Of a stretch of 44,487 bases of DNA, positions 25,364 through 33,914 are shown in pieces; the first letter of the stretch is position 1; the number at the start of each line of letters is the position of its first letter. The notes under the pieces were generated by a model. The model searched no databases and had not been told where the DNA came from. It saw only the letters and a list, made by a program, of their open reading frames with translations. A program made the translations under genes and the position numbers. Origin of the DNA: Jiella avicenniae (GTDB lineage Bacteria > Pseudomonadota > Alphaproteobacteria > Rhizobiales > Rhizobiaceae); NCBI RefSeq assembly GCF_021390325.1, contig NZ_JAJUWU010000030.1, forward strand, positions 1 through 44,487, written 5' to 3'.

Positions 25364-26682
25364 GCGACGCCACCGCCAACGGCATCGCCGACGCGGCTGC
25401 CGCCCGCAAACCGAGGCGCGACATCGGCATCAAGAAGCGCTACGCCGCCGAGCGCCGCTTCAAGGCCTACGGCATCATCGCCATCGCCATCGGCCTCGCC
25501 TTCCTCGTCGCCTTGATGTGGAGCATCGTTTCCCAGGGCTACACGGCCTTCTGGCAGACCGAGATCGAGGTCCCGATCTCCTTCTCCGAAAAGGTTCTCG
25601 GCACCCCCGAACAGGCCAACGAAAGCCAGACCAAGCTGTTGATGGCGAACTACCCGCAGCTCGCCCGCGACGGCCTCGTCCAGCTGCTCGGCATCGACCC
25701 GGCCGACAAGAAGGCGGTGAGCGCGGCCAACGGCCTGATCTCCTCCGGCACCCGCGTCACCCTGCGCGACATCGTGATGAACGATCTCTCGGTGATCGGC
25801 ACCACCGAGGACGTCTGGCTCTATGCGAGCTCCGAACTCGACAGCGCGCTGAAGGGCCAGTACGACCTCGACGTGCCGGAGAACCGTCGTCCGATCAGCG
25901 ACCTGCAGCTTCAGTATATCGAAAAGCTCAGGCAGCAGGGCGCGATCGAGCAGCGCTTCAACTGGGGCCTGTTCACCTCCGGCGCCTCGTCGCGGGCCGA
26001 GACCGCCGGTGTCGGCGTCGCCATCATCGGCTCGCTCTACATGATGCTGATCGTGCTGGCGCTCGCTTTGCCGATCGGCGTCGCGGCGTCGATCTATCTC
26101 GAGGAGTTCGCGCCGAAGAACAGGTTCACCGACCTCATCGAGGTGAACATCAACAATCTCGCCGCCGTGCCGTCCATCGTCTTCGGCCTCCTCGGCCTCG
26201 CCGTCTTCATCAACTGGTTCGGCCTGCCGCGCTCCGCCGCGCTCGTCGGCGGCCTGGTGCTGACCCTGATGACGCTGCCGACCATCATCATCGCGACGCG
26301 CGCGGCACTGCGGGCCGTGCCACCCTCGATCCGTTCGGCAGCCCTCGGCCTCGGCGCGTCGAAGACGCAGACGATCTTCCATCACGTGCTGCCTCTGGCA
26401 GCGCCCGGCATCCTGACGGGAACGATCATCGGCCTCGCGCAGGCCCTCGGCGAGACGGCGCCGCTGCTCCTCATCGGCATGGTCGCCTTCGTCGCAGACT
26501 ATCCCTCGACGCCGCTCGACCCCTCGACGGCCCTGCCGGTCCAGATCTACATGTGGGCCAACGAGGCCGAACGCGCCTTCGTCGAGCGCACCTCCGGTGC
26601 GATCATCATCCTGTTGGGTTTTCTCGCAATCATGAACGTGACGGCGATCCTGCTTCGCCGCCGCTTCGAGCGCCGCTGGTAG
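25360..26682 (+). CDS. pstA: Phosphate ABC transporter permease PstA
   Basis: A 440-residue inner-membrane permease subunit. The N-terminal part (helix at about 35-56 followed by a soluble domain to about 215) is the DUF3333-type extension found in alphaproteobacterial PstA. The permease core follows from about 225, with the PstB-contacting loop (SIRSAALGLGASKTQTIFHHVLP). The ATG at 25360 overlaps the pstC stop; the longer open frame from 25306 is inside pstC. The stop TAG is followed by GGAG, the ribosome-binding site for pstB. Confidence 0.93.
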   Translation: MSDATANGIADAAAARKPRRDIGIKKRYAAERRFKAYGIIAIAIGLAFLVALMWSIVSQGYTAFWQTEIEVPISFSEKVLGTPEQANESQTKLLMANYPQLARDGLVQLLGIDPADKKAVSAANGLISSGTRVTLRDIVMNDLSVIGTTEDVWLYASSELDSALKGQYDLDVPENRRPISDLQLQYIEKLRQQGAIEQRFNWGLFTSGASSRAETAGVGVAIIGSLYMMLIVLALALPIGVAASIYLEEFAPKNRFTDLIEVNINNLAAVPSIVFGLLGLAVFINWFGLPRSAALVGGLVLTLMTLPTIIIATRAALRAVPPSIRSAALGLGASKTQTIFHHVLPLAAPGILTGTIIGLAQALGETAPLLLIGMVAFVADYPSTPLDPSTALPVQIYMWANEAERAFVERTSGAIIILLGFLAIMNVTAILLRRRFERRW

Positions 26683-26691
26683 GAGCCTTCG

Positions 26692-27504
26692 ATGATGGAA
26701 AACATTCAAGCGACTTTGTACAAGGGCCCCGCCGTGGAAGCGTCCAGACCGATCAAGATGTCAAGCAAGGACGTGACCGTCCATTATGGTCAGAAGCAGG
26801 CCCTGAACGGGATCACGCTCGACATTCCCGAGCGCCAGGTCACCGCGCTGATCGGCCCGTCCGGTTGCGGCAAGTCGACCTATCTGCGCTGCCTCAACCG
26901 GATGAACGACACGATCGACATCGCCAGGGTCGGCGGCGAGATCCTGCTCGACGGCGAGGACATCTACGATCCGGACATCGACGTGGTCGAGTTGCGCGCC
27001 CGGGTCGGCATGGTGTTCCAGAAACCCAATCCGTTTCCGAAATCGATCTACGAGAACGTCTCCTACGGGCCGAAGATCCACGGCCTCGCCCACAGCAGGC
27101 AGGAGATGGACGAGATCGTCCATACCAGCCTGCGCAAGGCCGGCCTCTGGCGCGAGGTGCACGATCGCCTCGACGAACCGGGCACCGGCCTTTCCGGCGG
27201 CCAGCAGCAGCGCCTTTGCATCGCCCGGGCCATCGCCGTCTCGCCGGAAGTCATCCTGATGGACGAGCCCTGCTCGGCGCTCGATCCGATCGCCACGGCG
27301 ACGGTCGAGGAGCTGATCGACGAACTGCGCGAGAACTACACCATCGTCATCGTCACCCATTCGATGCAGCAGGCGGCGCGCGTCTCGCAGCTGACGGCGA
27401 TGTTCCATCTCGGCGATCTCGCCGAGGTCGGTCCGACCGAGAAGATGTTCTCCAATCCGGACGACAAGCGCACCCAGGACTACATCACCGGCCGCTTCGG
27501 CTGA
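26692..27504 (+). CDS. pstB: Phosphate ABC transporter ATP-binding protein PstB
   Basis: A 270-residue ATPase that powers phosphate import. Walker [10 protein letters not shown] is at 55-63, the Q-loop at QKPNPFP, the signature LSGGQQQR at about 162-169, Walker [14 protein letters not shown] follows, and the H-loop is in [19 protein letters not shown] after the Q-loop is specific for PstB. The start is the first of two adjacent ATGs (26692 and 26695), both 4-8 bases after GGAG. 9 bases separate it from pstA. Confidence 0.96.
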   Translation: MMENIQATLYKGPAVEASRPIKMSSKDVTVHYGQKQALNGITLDIPERQVTALIGPSGCGKSTYLRCLNRMNDTIDIARVGGEILLDGEDIYDPDIDVVELRARVGMVFQKPNPFPKSIYENVSYGPKIHGLAHSRQEMDEIVHTSLRKAGLWREVHDRLDEPGTGLSGGQQQRLCIARAIAVSPEVILMDEPCSALDPIATATVEELIDELRENYTIVIVTHSMQQAARVSQLTAMFHLGDLAEVGPTEKMFSNPDDKRTQDYITGRFG

Positions 27505-27531
27505 CGGGCAACCACGAGGGAGGCCGCGCAA

Positions 27532-28284
27532 ATGGCCGAGCACATCGTCACCTCCTACGAGGACGAGCTGAAGTTCATCATCCGCCGCATTTCAGAGATG
27601 GGCGGCCAGGCCGAGCGCATGGTGGAACAGTCGGTCAGCGCACTGATGCGCTCCGACTGGAGCCTGGCGCAGTCGGTGGTCGCCGACGACGTTTTGCTCG
27701 ACGCGGTGCAGCGGGAAATCGACGAGCGGGCGATCCGTACCATCGCCAAGCGCCAGCCCATGGCGATCGACCTGCGCGAGATCGTCGGAGCGATCCGCAT
27801 CTCCAACGACCTCGAGCGGATCGGCGACCTCGCCAAGAACACCGCCAAGCGGGTCATCGCCGTGCATGAGCATTCCCAGCCGTTGCAGCTGGTGCGCGGC
27901 CTCGAACATCTGTCGGAACTGGCGCTCGAGCAGCTGAAGGAAGTTCTCGACGCCTACGCGACCCGCAACGAGAAGCAGGCGCTGGCGGTGCGCGACAGCG
28001 ACGAGAACATCGACGCCGTCTACACCTCGATCTTCCGCGAACTCCTCACCTACATGATGGAGGATCCGCGCAACATCACCGCCTGCACCCATCTCCTGTT
28101 CAGCGCCAAGAACATCGAGCGCATCGGCGACCACGCGACGAACATCGCCGAGACGGTCTACTACATCAAGACCGGCGAGCAGATGGAAGCCGAGCGGCCG
28201 AAGGGAGATCAGACGCCCTCGCTCGCACACACCGACGTGACGACGCCCCCGGCTCCGGGCCAAAGCGGAGCCTCGGCCGGATGA
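27532..28284 (+). CDS. phoU: Phosphate signalling protein PhoU
   Basis: A 250-residue all-helical protein with two PhoU repeats (three-helix bundles). The metal-binding motifs are DLERIGDLAKN in repeat 1 and IERIGDHATNIAE in repeat 2. It couples the occupancy of the PstSCAB transporter to PhoR, keeping PhoB inactive when phosphate is plentiful. The C-terminal 25 residues (Pro, Thr, Gly rich) look disordered. GGGAGG precedes the ATG by about 10 bases; the stop overlaps phoB as ATGA. Confidence 0.95.
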   Translation: MAEHIVTSYEDELKFIIRRISEMGGQAERMVEQSVSALMRSDWSLAQSVVADDVLLDAVQREIDERAIRTIAKRQPMAIDLREIVGAIRISNDLERIGDLAKNTAKRVIAVHEHSQPLQLVRGLEHLSELALEQLKEVLDAYATRNEKQALAVRDSDENIDAVYTSIFRELLTYMMEDPRNITACTHLLFSAKNIERIGDHATNIAETVYYIKTGEQMEAERPKGDQTPSLAHTDVTTPPAPGQSGASAG

Positions 28285-29006
28285 CCACACGCATCGCGGT
28301 CGTCGAGGACGAAGAGGCTCTGGGCGTCCTCCTGCGCTACAATCTCGAGGCCGAAGGCTACACGGTGGACGTCATCGCCCGCGGCGACGACGCCGATCTG
28401 CGGCTGAAGGAAGAGCTGCCCGACCTTCTGATCCTCGACTGGATGTTGCCGGGCCTGTCCGGCGTCGAACTCTGCCGGCGGCTTCGCCAGCGCGAGGATT
28501 CCGAGCGCCTGCCGATCATCATGCTGACGGCGAGAGGCGAGGAATCGGAGCGCGTGCGCGGGCTGTCCGTCGGCGCCGACGATTACGTCGTCAAGCCGTT
28601 CTCGACGCCCGAACTGGTCGCCCGGGTCCGCGCGATGCTGCGGCGCGCCAAGCCGGAGAAGATCGCCACCCATCTCGGCGCCGGCGACATCGACCTCGAC
28701 CGGGAGACCCACCGCGTCCGCCGCGCCGGCCGGGAGATCAAGCTCGGTCCGAAGGAATTCCGGCTGCTGGAATTCTTCATGCAGTCGCCCGGCCGCGTCT
28801 TTTCGCGCGAACAGTTGCTCGACGGTGTCTGGGGCCGTGACATCTATGTCGACGAGCGGACCGTCGACGTCCATGTCGGGCGTCTCAGAAAGGCGATCAA
28901 CCGCGGCCGCCAGCGCGATCCGATCCGCACCGTGCGGGGCGCCGGCTACGCGCTGGACGAGCAGTTCATCGCCGGAAAGGCCGGAAAGGACAAGGTCGCC
29001 GGCTGA
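28281..29006 (+). CDS. phoB: Phosphate regulon response regulator PhoB
   Basis: A 241-residue OmpR-type response regulator. The receiver has the acidic pocket E9-D10-E11, phosphoacceptor D53 (LILDWMLPG), a conserved threonine (MLTAR) and K104 (DDYVVKPFS). The C-terminal winged helix has GPKEFRLLEF, SREQLLDGVWG and VDVHVGRLRKAI. It should bind the Pho box upstream of pstS and so control its own operon. The start overlaps the phoU stop. A short hairpin follows directly. Confidence 0.95.
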   Translation: MTTRIAVVEDEEALGVLLRYNLEAEGYTVDVIARGDDADLRLKEELPDLLILDWMLPGLSGVELCRRLRQREDSERLPIIMLTARGEESERVRGLSVGADDYVVKPFSTPELVARVRAMLRRAKPEKIATHLGAGDIDLDRETHRVRRAGREIKLGPKEFRLLEFFMQSPGRVFSREQLLDGVWGRDIYVDERTVDVHVGRLRKAINRGRQRDPIRTVRGAGYALDEQFIAGKAGKDKVAG

Positions 29007-29025
29007 GCGGCCGGAGGCCGGCCGC
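29007..29025. terminator. Hairpin between convergent phoB and the acyl-CoA ligase gene
   Basis: GCGGCCGG (29007-29014), loop AGG and CCGGCCGC (29018-29025) form a perfect 8-bp stem one base after the phoB stop and 11 bases before the end of the convergent ligase gene. No T-tract, so strength is uncertain. Confidence 0.5.
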
Positions 29026-29035
29026 CGCGCCCGCC

Positions 29036-30703
29036 TCAGTTCCTGAGCTCCCGCCGCAGCACCTTGCCGACCGGCGATTTCGGCAGTTCGTCGCGAAACT
29101 CGATGACGCGCGGCCGCTTGTAGCCGGTCAGATTGGCCTTGCAGTAGGATCGGATCTCGTCCTCGCCGATCGCCTCGTCGTTCCTGACGACGAAGAGCTT
29201 GACCGCCTCCCCCGACGCCTCGTCGGGAACGGCGATGGCGGCGGCCTCGACGACGCCGGGCATCTGCGTCACCACCTCCTCGATCTCGTTCGGATAGACG
29301 TTGAAACCCGAGACGTTGATCATGTCCTTCTTGCGGTCGACGATCCTGAAGACGCCGTCCTCGCTCATGGTGCCGATGTCGCCGGAGCGGAAGAAGCCGT
29401 CGGCGGTCATCACCGCCCTCGTGTCTTCCGGCCGGTTCCAGTAGCCGGCCATCACCTGCGGCCCGCGGATGGCGATCTCGCCCACCTCGCCCGGGGCAAG
29501 CGGATTGCCCTCGTCGTCGAGGATCGCAAGCTCCGTCGAGGGCAGCGGCACGCCGATCGTGCCGGTATATTCGGAGCGGTCGGTGGGATTGCAGCAGGCG
29601 GAGGGCGAGGTTTCGGACAGGCCGTAGCCCTCGCAGATCGAAACGCCCGTCAGCTTCTTCCAGCGCTCGGCCGTGGCCGCCTGGACGGCCATGCCCCCGC
29701 CGAGGCAGAGCTTCATCGAGGACCAATCGACGGACTTGGCGTCCGGATGGAGCGCGATGGCGTTGTAGAGCGTGTTCACGGCCGGGAAGGTATGGAAGCG
29801 GAACGGCTTGATCGCCTTCAGCGTCGCCGGGATGTCGCGGGGATTGGGAATGAGGATCGCCGCGCCGCCGTTCCTCACCGACAGCATCAAATTCACGGTG
29901 AAGCCGAAGATGTGGTAGATCGGCAGCGCGCAGACGACGATCGACTGTTCGCCCGGCGCGAGCTGCTTCAGCGCCGGCGCGTTCCACATCTGCGACTGCA
30001 GGACGTTGGCGACGATGTTCGCGTGGGTCAGCATCGCGCCCTTGGCGACGCCCGTCGTGCCGCCGGTATATTGCAGGACGGCGACGTCGTCCTCGGCGAT
30101 GTCCGGCCTCCTCACCATCCCTTTCCGGCCGATGGCGAGGGCGCGCTTGAACCGCACGGCGCCGGGAAGGTCGTAGGCCGGAACCATCTTCTTTACCCGG
30201 CGCACGACGAAATTGACGATCGCACCCTTCACCGTCGGAAGAAGATCGCCGAGGCCGGTGACGACGACGTGCTCGACCGCGGTCTTGGCGCGGCATTTGG
30301 CGAGGGTCGCCGCCATGTTTTCGAGGACGACGATCGCCTTCGCTTCCGAATCCTTCAGCTGGTGCGCCAGCTCACCGGGCGTGTAGAGCGGATTGACGTT
30401 GACGATGGTGAGCCCGGCCATGGCAGCCCCGGCGATCGCCACGGGATATTGCGGGACGTTCGGCATCATCAGGGCGACGCGGTCGCCCTTCTTCAGCCCC
30501 AGCCCCTGCAGATAGGCACCGAAGTCCCGGGCAAGGGCTCCGAAGCGGCGATAGCTGTAGGATGCGCCCATGAAGTGCAGCGCGGTTCGCTCCGCATGGG
30601 TCTCGAAGGCGTTCTCCAAAAGCTCGGCAAGGGAGCGGTATTCGACCTTGCCGAGGTCGGACGGCACCCCCTCGGGATAATGCGCAAGCCATGGTTTGTT
30701 CAT
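29036..30703 (-). CDS. Long-chain fatty-acid--CoA ligase
   Basis: A 555-residue AMP-forming acyl-CoA synthetase. The phosphate-binding loop is YTGGTTGVAKGAM, the adenylate motif EGYGLSETSP, and the A8/A10 motifs are RSGDIGTMSEDG, VDRKKDMINVSGFNVYPNEIEE and the final catalytic lysine in PKSPVGKVLRRELR. The length and the fatty-acid gate residues fit FadD-type enzymes that activate long-chain fatty acids for beta-oxidation. A GGAGG site precedes the ATG, and a TACG/CGTA-rich operator-like sequence lies at 30718-30739. Chain-length preference is not visible from sequence. Confidence 0.9.
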   Translation of the reverse strand: MNKPWLAHYPEGVPSDLGKVEYRSLAELLENAFETHAERTALHFMGASYSYRRFGALARDFGAYLQGLGLKKGDRVALMMPNVPQYPVAIAGAAMAGLTIVNVNPLYTPGELAHQLKDSEAKAIVVLENMAATLAKCRAKTAVEHVVVTGLGDLLPTVKGAIVNFVVRRVKKMVPAYDLPGAVRFKRALAIGRKGMVRRPDIAEDDVAVLQYTGGTTGVAKGAMLTHANIVANVLQSQMWNAPALKQLAPGEQSIVVCALPIYHIFGFTVNLMLSVRNGGAAILIPNPRDIPATLKAIKPFRFHTFPAVNTLYNAIALHPDAKSVDWSSMKLCLGGGMAVQAATAERWKKLTGVSICEGYGLSETSPSACCNPTDRSEYTGTIGVPLPSTELAILDDEGNPLAPGEVGEIAIRGPQVMAGYWNRPEDTRAVMTADGFFRSGDIGTMSEDGVFRIVDRKKDMINVSGFNVYPNEIEEVVTQMPGVVEAAAIAVPDEASGEAVKLFVVRNDEAIGEDEIRSYCKANLTGYKRPRVIEFRDELPKSPVGKVLRRELRN

Positions 30704-30717
30704 TTTCGTTCCTCCCT

Positions 30718-30739
30718 GACGTTGACGTTAGCGTAAAAG
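30718..30739. promoter_or_regulatory. Candidate MerR/LiuR-type operator before the acyl-CoA ligase
   Basis: Reading towards the ligase, TTTTACGCTAACGTCAACGT is an imperfect palindrome of ACG/CGT steps just upstream of the ribosome-binding site. It resembles operators of MerR-family regulators that control branched-chain amino acid and fatty acid catabolism genes in proteobacteria. The regulator itself is not in the window. Confidence 0.4.
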
Positions 30740-30827
30740 TTCGCTCGACGCCAAGCAGGGCGGAAATGGGGTCGTCGGCGCGCCGCCCGCAAGCGACCGG
30801 ACGCTCGAAACCATTTTTCGATGAAGG

Positions 30828-30863
30828 GCAAGGCGCGGATTCCGGCGGGAATCCGCGCCTTGC
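30828..30863 (-). terminator. Perfect 16-bp hairpin after the ParA-like gene
   Basis: GCAAGGCGCGGATTCC (30828-30843), loop GGCG and the exact complement (30848-30863) form an uninterrupted 16-bp stem, 29 bases past the stop of the ParA-like gene and upstream of the acyl-CoA ligase promoter. On the minus strand a short CTTCATCG follows. It should separate the two transcripts. Confidence 0.65.
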
Positions 30864-30892
30864 ATTCGTCCGCATCGCTGCGGAGAAAACGT

Positions 30893-31600
30893 TCAGGCGG
30901 CTTCGAGCACCCGTTCGACCGGCTTGGCGGGGCCTGCTCTGCCCTCGCGCTTGCCGAGAATGCCGATTTCGTAGGCGAGGCTCGCGGCTTCGGCGCGGGC
31001 GCGGTCGAGGCTCGGGGCCTGTTCCTCGTCGAGGGTGAAGATCGTCCCGCCGAACAGGAACGGCGCCTCGTAGGCGGCGCGCTGGACGAGACCGATCGGC
31101 AGGCGGGCGGTCTCGCTCGCTTCGATGATCGCCTCGACGCTGCGGGCGATCCGGCTCGGGATCGTCGCGACGGCACTGGCCACGAAGCACCAGTCGCGCG
31201 AGCGCCGGCCGCGGCCGGCATCCTTGCCGAGAAGACGGTCGGTCTCGATCGCGTAGGAGGCCGAGACGGGGGAGAACCGCACCGGGATGACGGCGCGGTC
31301 GGAGAGCTTCGCCCCCAGGCGGATCGTCGCCGCCTCGTCGCCGGCGTCGATGACCACGAGGTCGCCGCGCTTGCGGGCGGCGCGCACGAGCTTTTCGATC
31401 GTCGCCTCGTCGCGGCTGCGCTCGACCGTGATCTTCGCCGGGCGGCCCGCCTGTTCCGCCCAGGCGGCGAGATCGCCGTCGCGCGCCGCATCGATCACGA
31501 GGACGGGAATGTCGGCCGCCGCCGCCACGCTCGCCAGTGCGAGGACGACGGTGGACGAACCGGCGGTCTTGAGCGAGCCGACCGAAACGACGGAGATCAT
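30893..31600 (-). CDS. ParA/VirC1-like protein with a degenerate P-loop
   Basis: A 235-residue protein with the fold pattern of ParA/MinD/VirC1 ATPases. The N-terminal strand and loop read VSVGSLKTAGSST; the deviant Walker A consensus is KGGxGKT, so the signature lysine (K11) is kept but the phosphate-binding lysine is serine and the preceding glycine is lost. The Walker A-prime region is VLVIDAARDGDL and a second hydrophobic strand (LVVIDAGDE) follows. ATP hydrolysis is doubtful. No parB, chromosome origin or conjugation gene is next to it. AAAGG lies about seven bases before the ATG. A strong terminator hairpin follows. The role is unknown. Confidence 0.75.
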   Translation of the reverse strand: MISVVSVGSLKTAGSSTVVLALASVAAAADIPVLVIDAARDGDLAAWAEQAGRPAKITVERSRDEATIEKLVRAARKRGDLVVIDAGDEAATIRLGAKLSDRAVIPVRFSPVSASYAIETDRLLGKDAGRGRRSRDWCFVASAVATIPSRIARSVEAIIEASETARLPIGLVQRAAYEAPFLFGGTIFTLDEEQAPSLDRARAEAASLAYEIGILGKREGRAGPAKPVERVLEAA

Positions 31601-31892
31601 GGAAAGGCCTTTCTGCGCTCCCGAACGGACACGCGGGCGGTGTTGTCGACAGCCGCAATCCGCAAGACGCGGTGCCGGCGGGAATCTTTCATCGTTCGGG
31701 CTGTCGGCGGGCGTTGCGGCGGTCGGGCAGTACGAACGAATTGATCGTGCGAGTTAATGTCAGTCAGCTTGGGCGAAGCTTAAGGGCCGGTTGACCTTCC
31801 CCCGGCACCAGCCGCGCGGCAGGTGCATCGCTCCCATCCGATCGGACGTCTGCCCCCTTTCGCCCGACCGCGCCCCGTGGCAAAAGGCCAGC

Positions 31893-33803
31893 ATGCTTCA
31901 GATTACCGATCTTACCGCGCGCGTTGCCGGGCGCCTGCTCATCGACCATGCCAGCCTGACGCTGCCGACGGGCACCAAGGCCGGGCTCGTCGGCCGCAAC
32001 GGCGCCGGCAAGTCGACCCTGTTCCGCGTCATCACCGGCGACCTCGCGCCGGAGACGGGATCGGTTTCCTTTCCGAAGAACACCCGGCTCGGCCAGGTGG
32101 CGCAGGAGGCACCCGGGACGGAGGAATCGCTGATCGAGATCGTGCTGAAGGCCGATACCGAGCGGCTGGCGCTTCTCGAGGAAGCCGAGACCGCCACCGA
32201 TCCGACGCGCATCGCCGACATCCACACGCGGCTGGCCGACATCGAGTCCCATTCGGCCGAAGCCAGGGCCTCCTCGATCCTCTCCGGCCTCGGCTTCGAC
32301 ATGGCGGCCCAGGCACGGCCGGCCTCGTCCTTTTCCGGCGGCTGGCGGATGCGCGTCGCGCTCGCTGCCGTCCTGTTCTCGCGGCCGGACCTGCTGCTCC
32401 TCGACGAGCCGACCAACTATCTCGATCTCGAAGGCACCCTCTGGCTGGAGAACTTCGTCCAGCGTTATCCCTACACCGTCCTCGTCATCTCCCACGACCG
32501 CGACGTCCTCAACAACGCCGTCACCTCGATCGTCCATCTCGACCAGCAGAAGCTGAACTTCTATCGCGGCGACTACGACCAGTTCGCCCGGCAGAGAGCC
32601 GAAAAGCTCGAACTCCTGCAGAAGTCGATCGCCAAGCAGGACGCCCAGCGCAAGCACATGGAGGCCTTCGTCGAGCGCTTCCGGGCGAAGGCTTCCAAGG
32701 CGCGGCAGGCCCAGTCGCGGCTGAAGGCGCTGGAGAAGATGGGCCCGCTCCAGTCGATCGTCGAGGAAAGCGTCACCCCCTTCGTCTTCCCGGCGCCGGA
32801 GAAGCAGGCCGCCTCCCCGATCATCCGCATGGAGAACGTCTCGGTCGGCTATCAGCCCGGCCGGCCGATCCTGACGAAGCTCGACCTCAGGATCGACACC
32901 GAAGACCGCATCGCCCTGCTCGGCCAGAACGGCAACGGCAAGTCGACTTTCGCCAAACTCCTCGCCGAGCGTCTGAAGGAACAGGCGGGGACGATCACGC
33001 GCGCGCCGGGGCTGAAGATCGCCTTTTTCGCCCAGCACCAGATCGACGATCTGAGACCCGCCGAAAGCGCCGTCCAGCACGTGCGCCGGATGATGCCCGA
33101 GGCCCCGGAGGCAAAGGTCCGGGCGAAGGTCGCCCAGATGGGGCTGCCGACGGTGAAGATGGACACCGCCGCCGAGAAGCTGTCTGGCGGCGAGAAGGCG
33201 CGGCTCCTGATGGGTCTCGCGACGCTCGACGCGCCGAACCTTCTGATCCTCGACGAGCCGACCAACCATCTCGACATCGAGGCCCGCCAGAGCCTCGTCC
33301 ACGCCCTCAACGACTATCCGGGCGCCGTCATCCTGATCAGCCACGACCGGCACATGGTCGAGGCGACGATGGACCGGCTGTGGATCGTCGGCGACGGCAC
33401 CGTGTCGCGCTACGACGGCGATCTCGAAGACTACAAGAAGCTGATCCTCTCAGGCTCGCGCTCGGGCGGCGGCGCGGCGGGCGGAGCAGGTTCCGAGCCG
33501 GTCGAGATCGTCGAGCAGCCGGTCTCCAAGGTCGACCAGCGCCGCCAGGCGGCCGAACGGCGCGAGGCGCTGAAGCCGCTCAAGAAGAAGATCAGCCAGC
33601 TCGAGATCCAGATCTCGCGGCTCCAGAAGACCATTGCCGATTTCGACGAAAAGCTTGCCGATCCGGCTCTCTACACCAAGGACCCGGCCAGAGCGGCGGA
33701 TCTCAACAAGCAGCGCGCCGAGGCGGCGAGGACGCTGGAATCCTGCGAGGAGGACTGGCTGGGCCTGACCGCGGAGCACGACGCGGCCATGGCGGCCGAG
33801 TGA
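31893..33803 (+). CDS. ABC-F family ATPase
   Basis: A 636-residue soluble protein with two ABC ATPase domains and no membrane segment. Domain 1: Walker A GRNGAGKST (34-42), signature FSGGWRMR, LLLLDEPTNYLD. An inter-domain arm about 245-310 is basic and helical (KSIAKQDAQRKHMEAF, SKARQAQSRLKALEKM). Domain 2: GQNGNGKST at about 344-352, LSGGEKARLLMG, LLILDEPTNHLDIEA. A C-terminal coiled coil spans about 555-610. ABC-F proteins bind the ribosomal E site; this one is closest to the Uup/YheS type, not evidently an antibiotic-resistance form. The ATG at 31893 is chosen because MLQITDL begins the first domain; the frame extends upstream but lacks similarity. Confidence 0.92.
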   Translation: MLQITDLTARVAGRLLIDHASLTLPTGTKAGLVGRNGAGKSTLFRVITGDLAPETGSVSFPKNTRLGQVAQEAPGTEESLIEIVLKADTERLALLEEAETATDPTRIADIHTRLADIESHSAEARASSILSGLGFDMAAQARPASSFSGGWRMRVALAAVLFSRPDLLLLDEPTNYLDLEGTLWLENFVQRYPYTVLVISHDRDVLNNAVTSIVHLDQQKLNFYRGDYDQFARQRAEKLELLQKSIAKQDAQRKHMEAFVERFRAKASKARQAQSRLKALEKMGPLQSIVEESVTPFVFPAPEKQAASPIIRMENVSVGYQPGRPILTKLDLRIDTEDRIALLGQNGNGKSTFAKLLAERLKEQAGTITRAPGLKIAFFAQHQIDDLRPAESAVQHVRRMMPEAPEAKVRAKVAQMGLPTVKMDTAAEKLSGGEKARLLMGLATLDAPNLLILDEPTNHLDIEARQSLVHALNDYPGAVILISHDRHMVEATMDRLWIVGDGTVSRYDGDLEDYKKLILSGSRSGGGAAGGAGSEPVEIVEQPVSKVDQRRQAAERREALKPLKKKISQLEIQISRLQKTIADFDEKLADPALYTKDPARAADLNKQRAEAARTLESCEEDWLGLTAEHDAAMAAE

Positions 33804-33914
33804 CGGGCAGCGGCACATCATCGCACCTCGTCTGGCGAGAGGGCCGCGGACAAATACTTCACCGATAATTAGAACGGCTGCGCTAAACCCTTTCCGATAA
33901 AGGAAAGCTTAGCC

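Noticed and set aside
25518-27869. 783-codon plus-strand frame across pstA, pstB and phoU
   Set aside because: Frameshifted shadow of three well-identified genes; no domain recognisable.
28209-30296. 695-codon minus-strand frame overlapping phoB and the acyl-CoA ligase
   Set aside because: Shadow frame; phoB and the ligase have complete family signatures in their own frames.
31823-33868. 681-codon plus-strand frame in the ABC-F gene
   Set aside because: Same strand, wrong frame; Walker motifs occur only in the 31893 frame.
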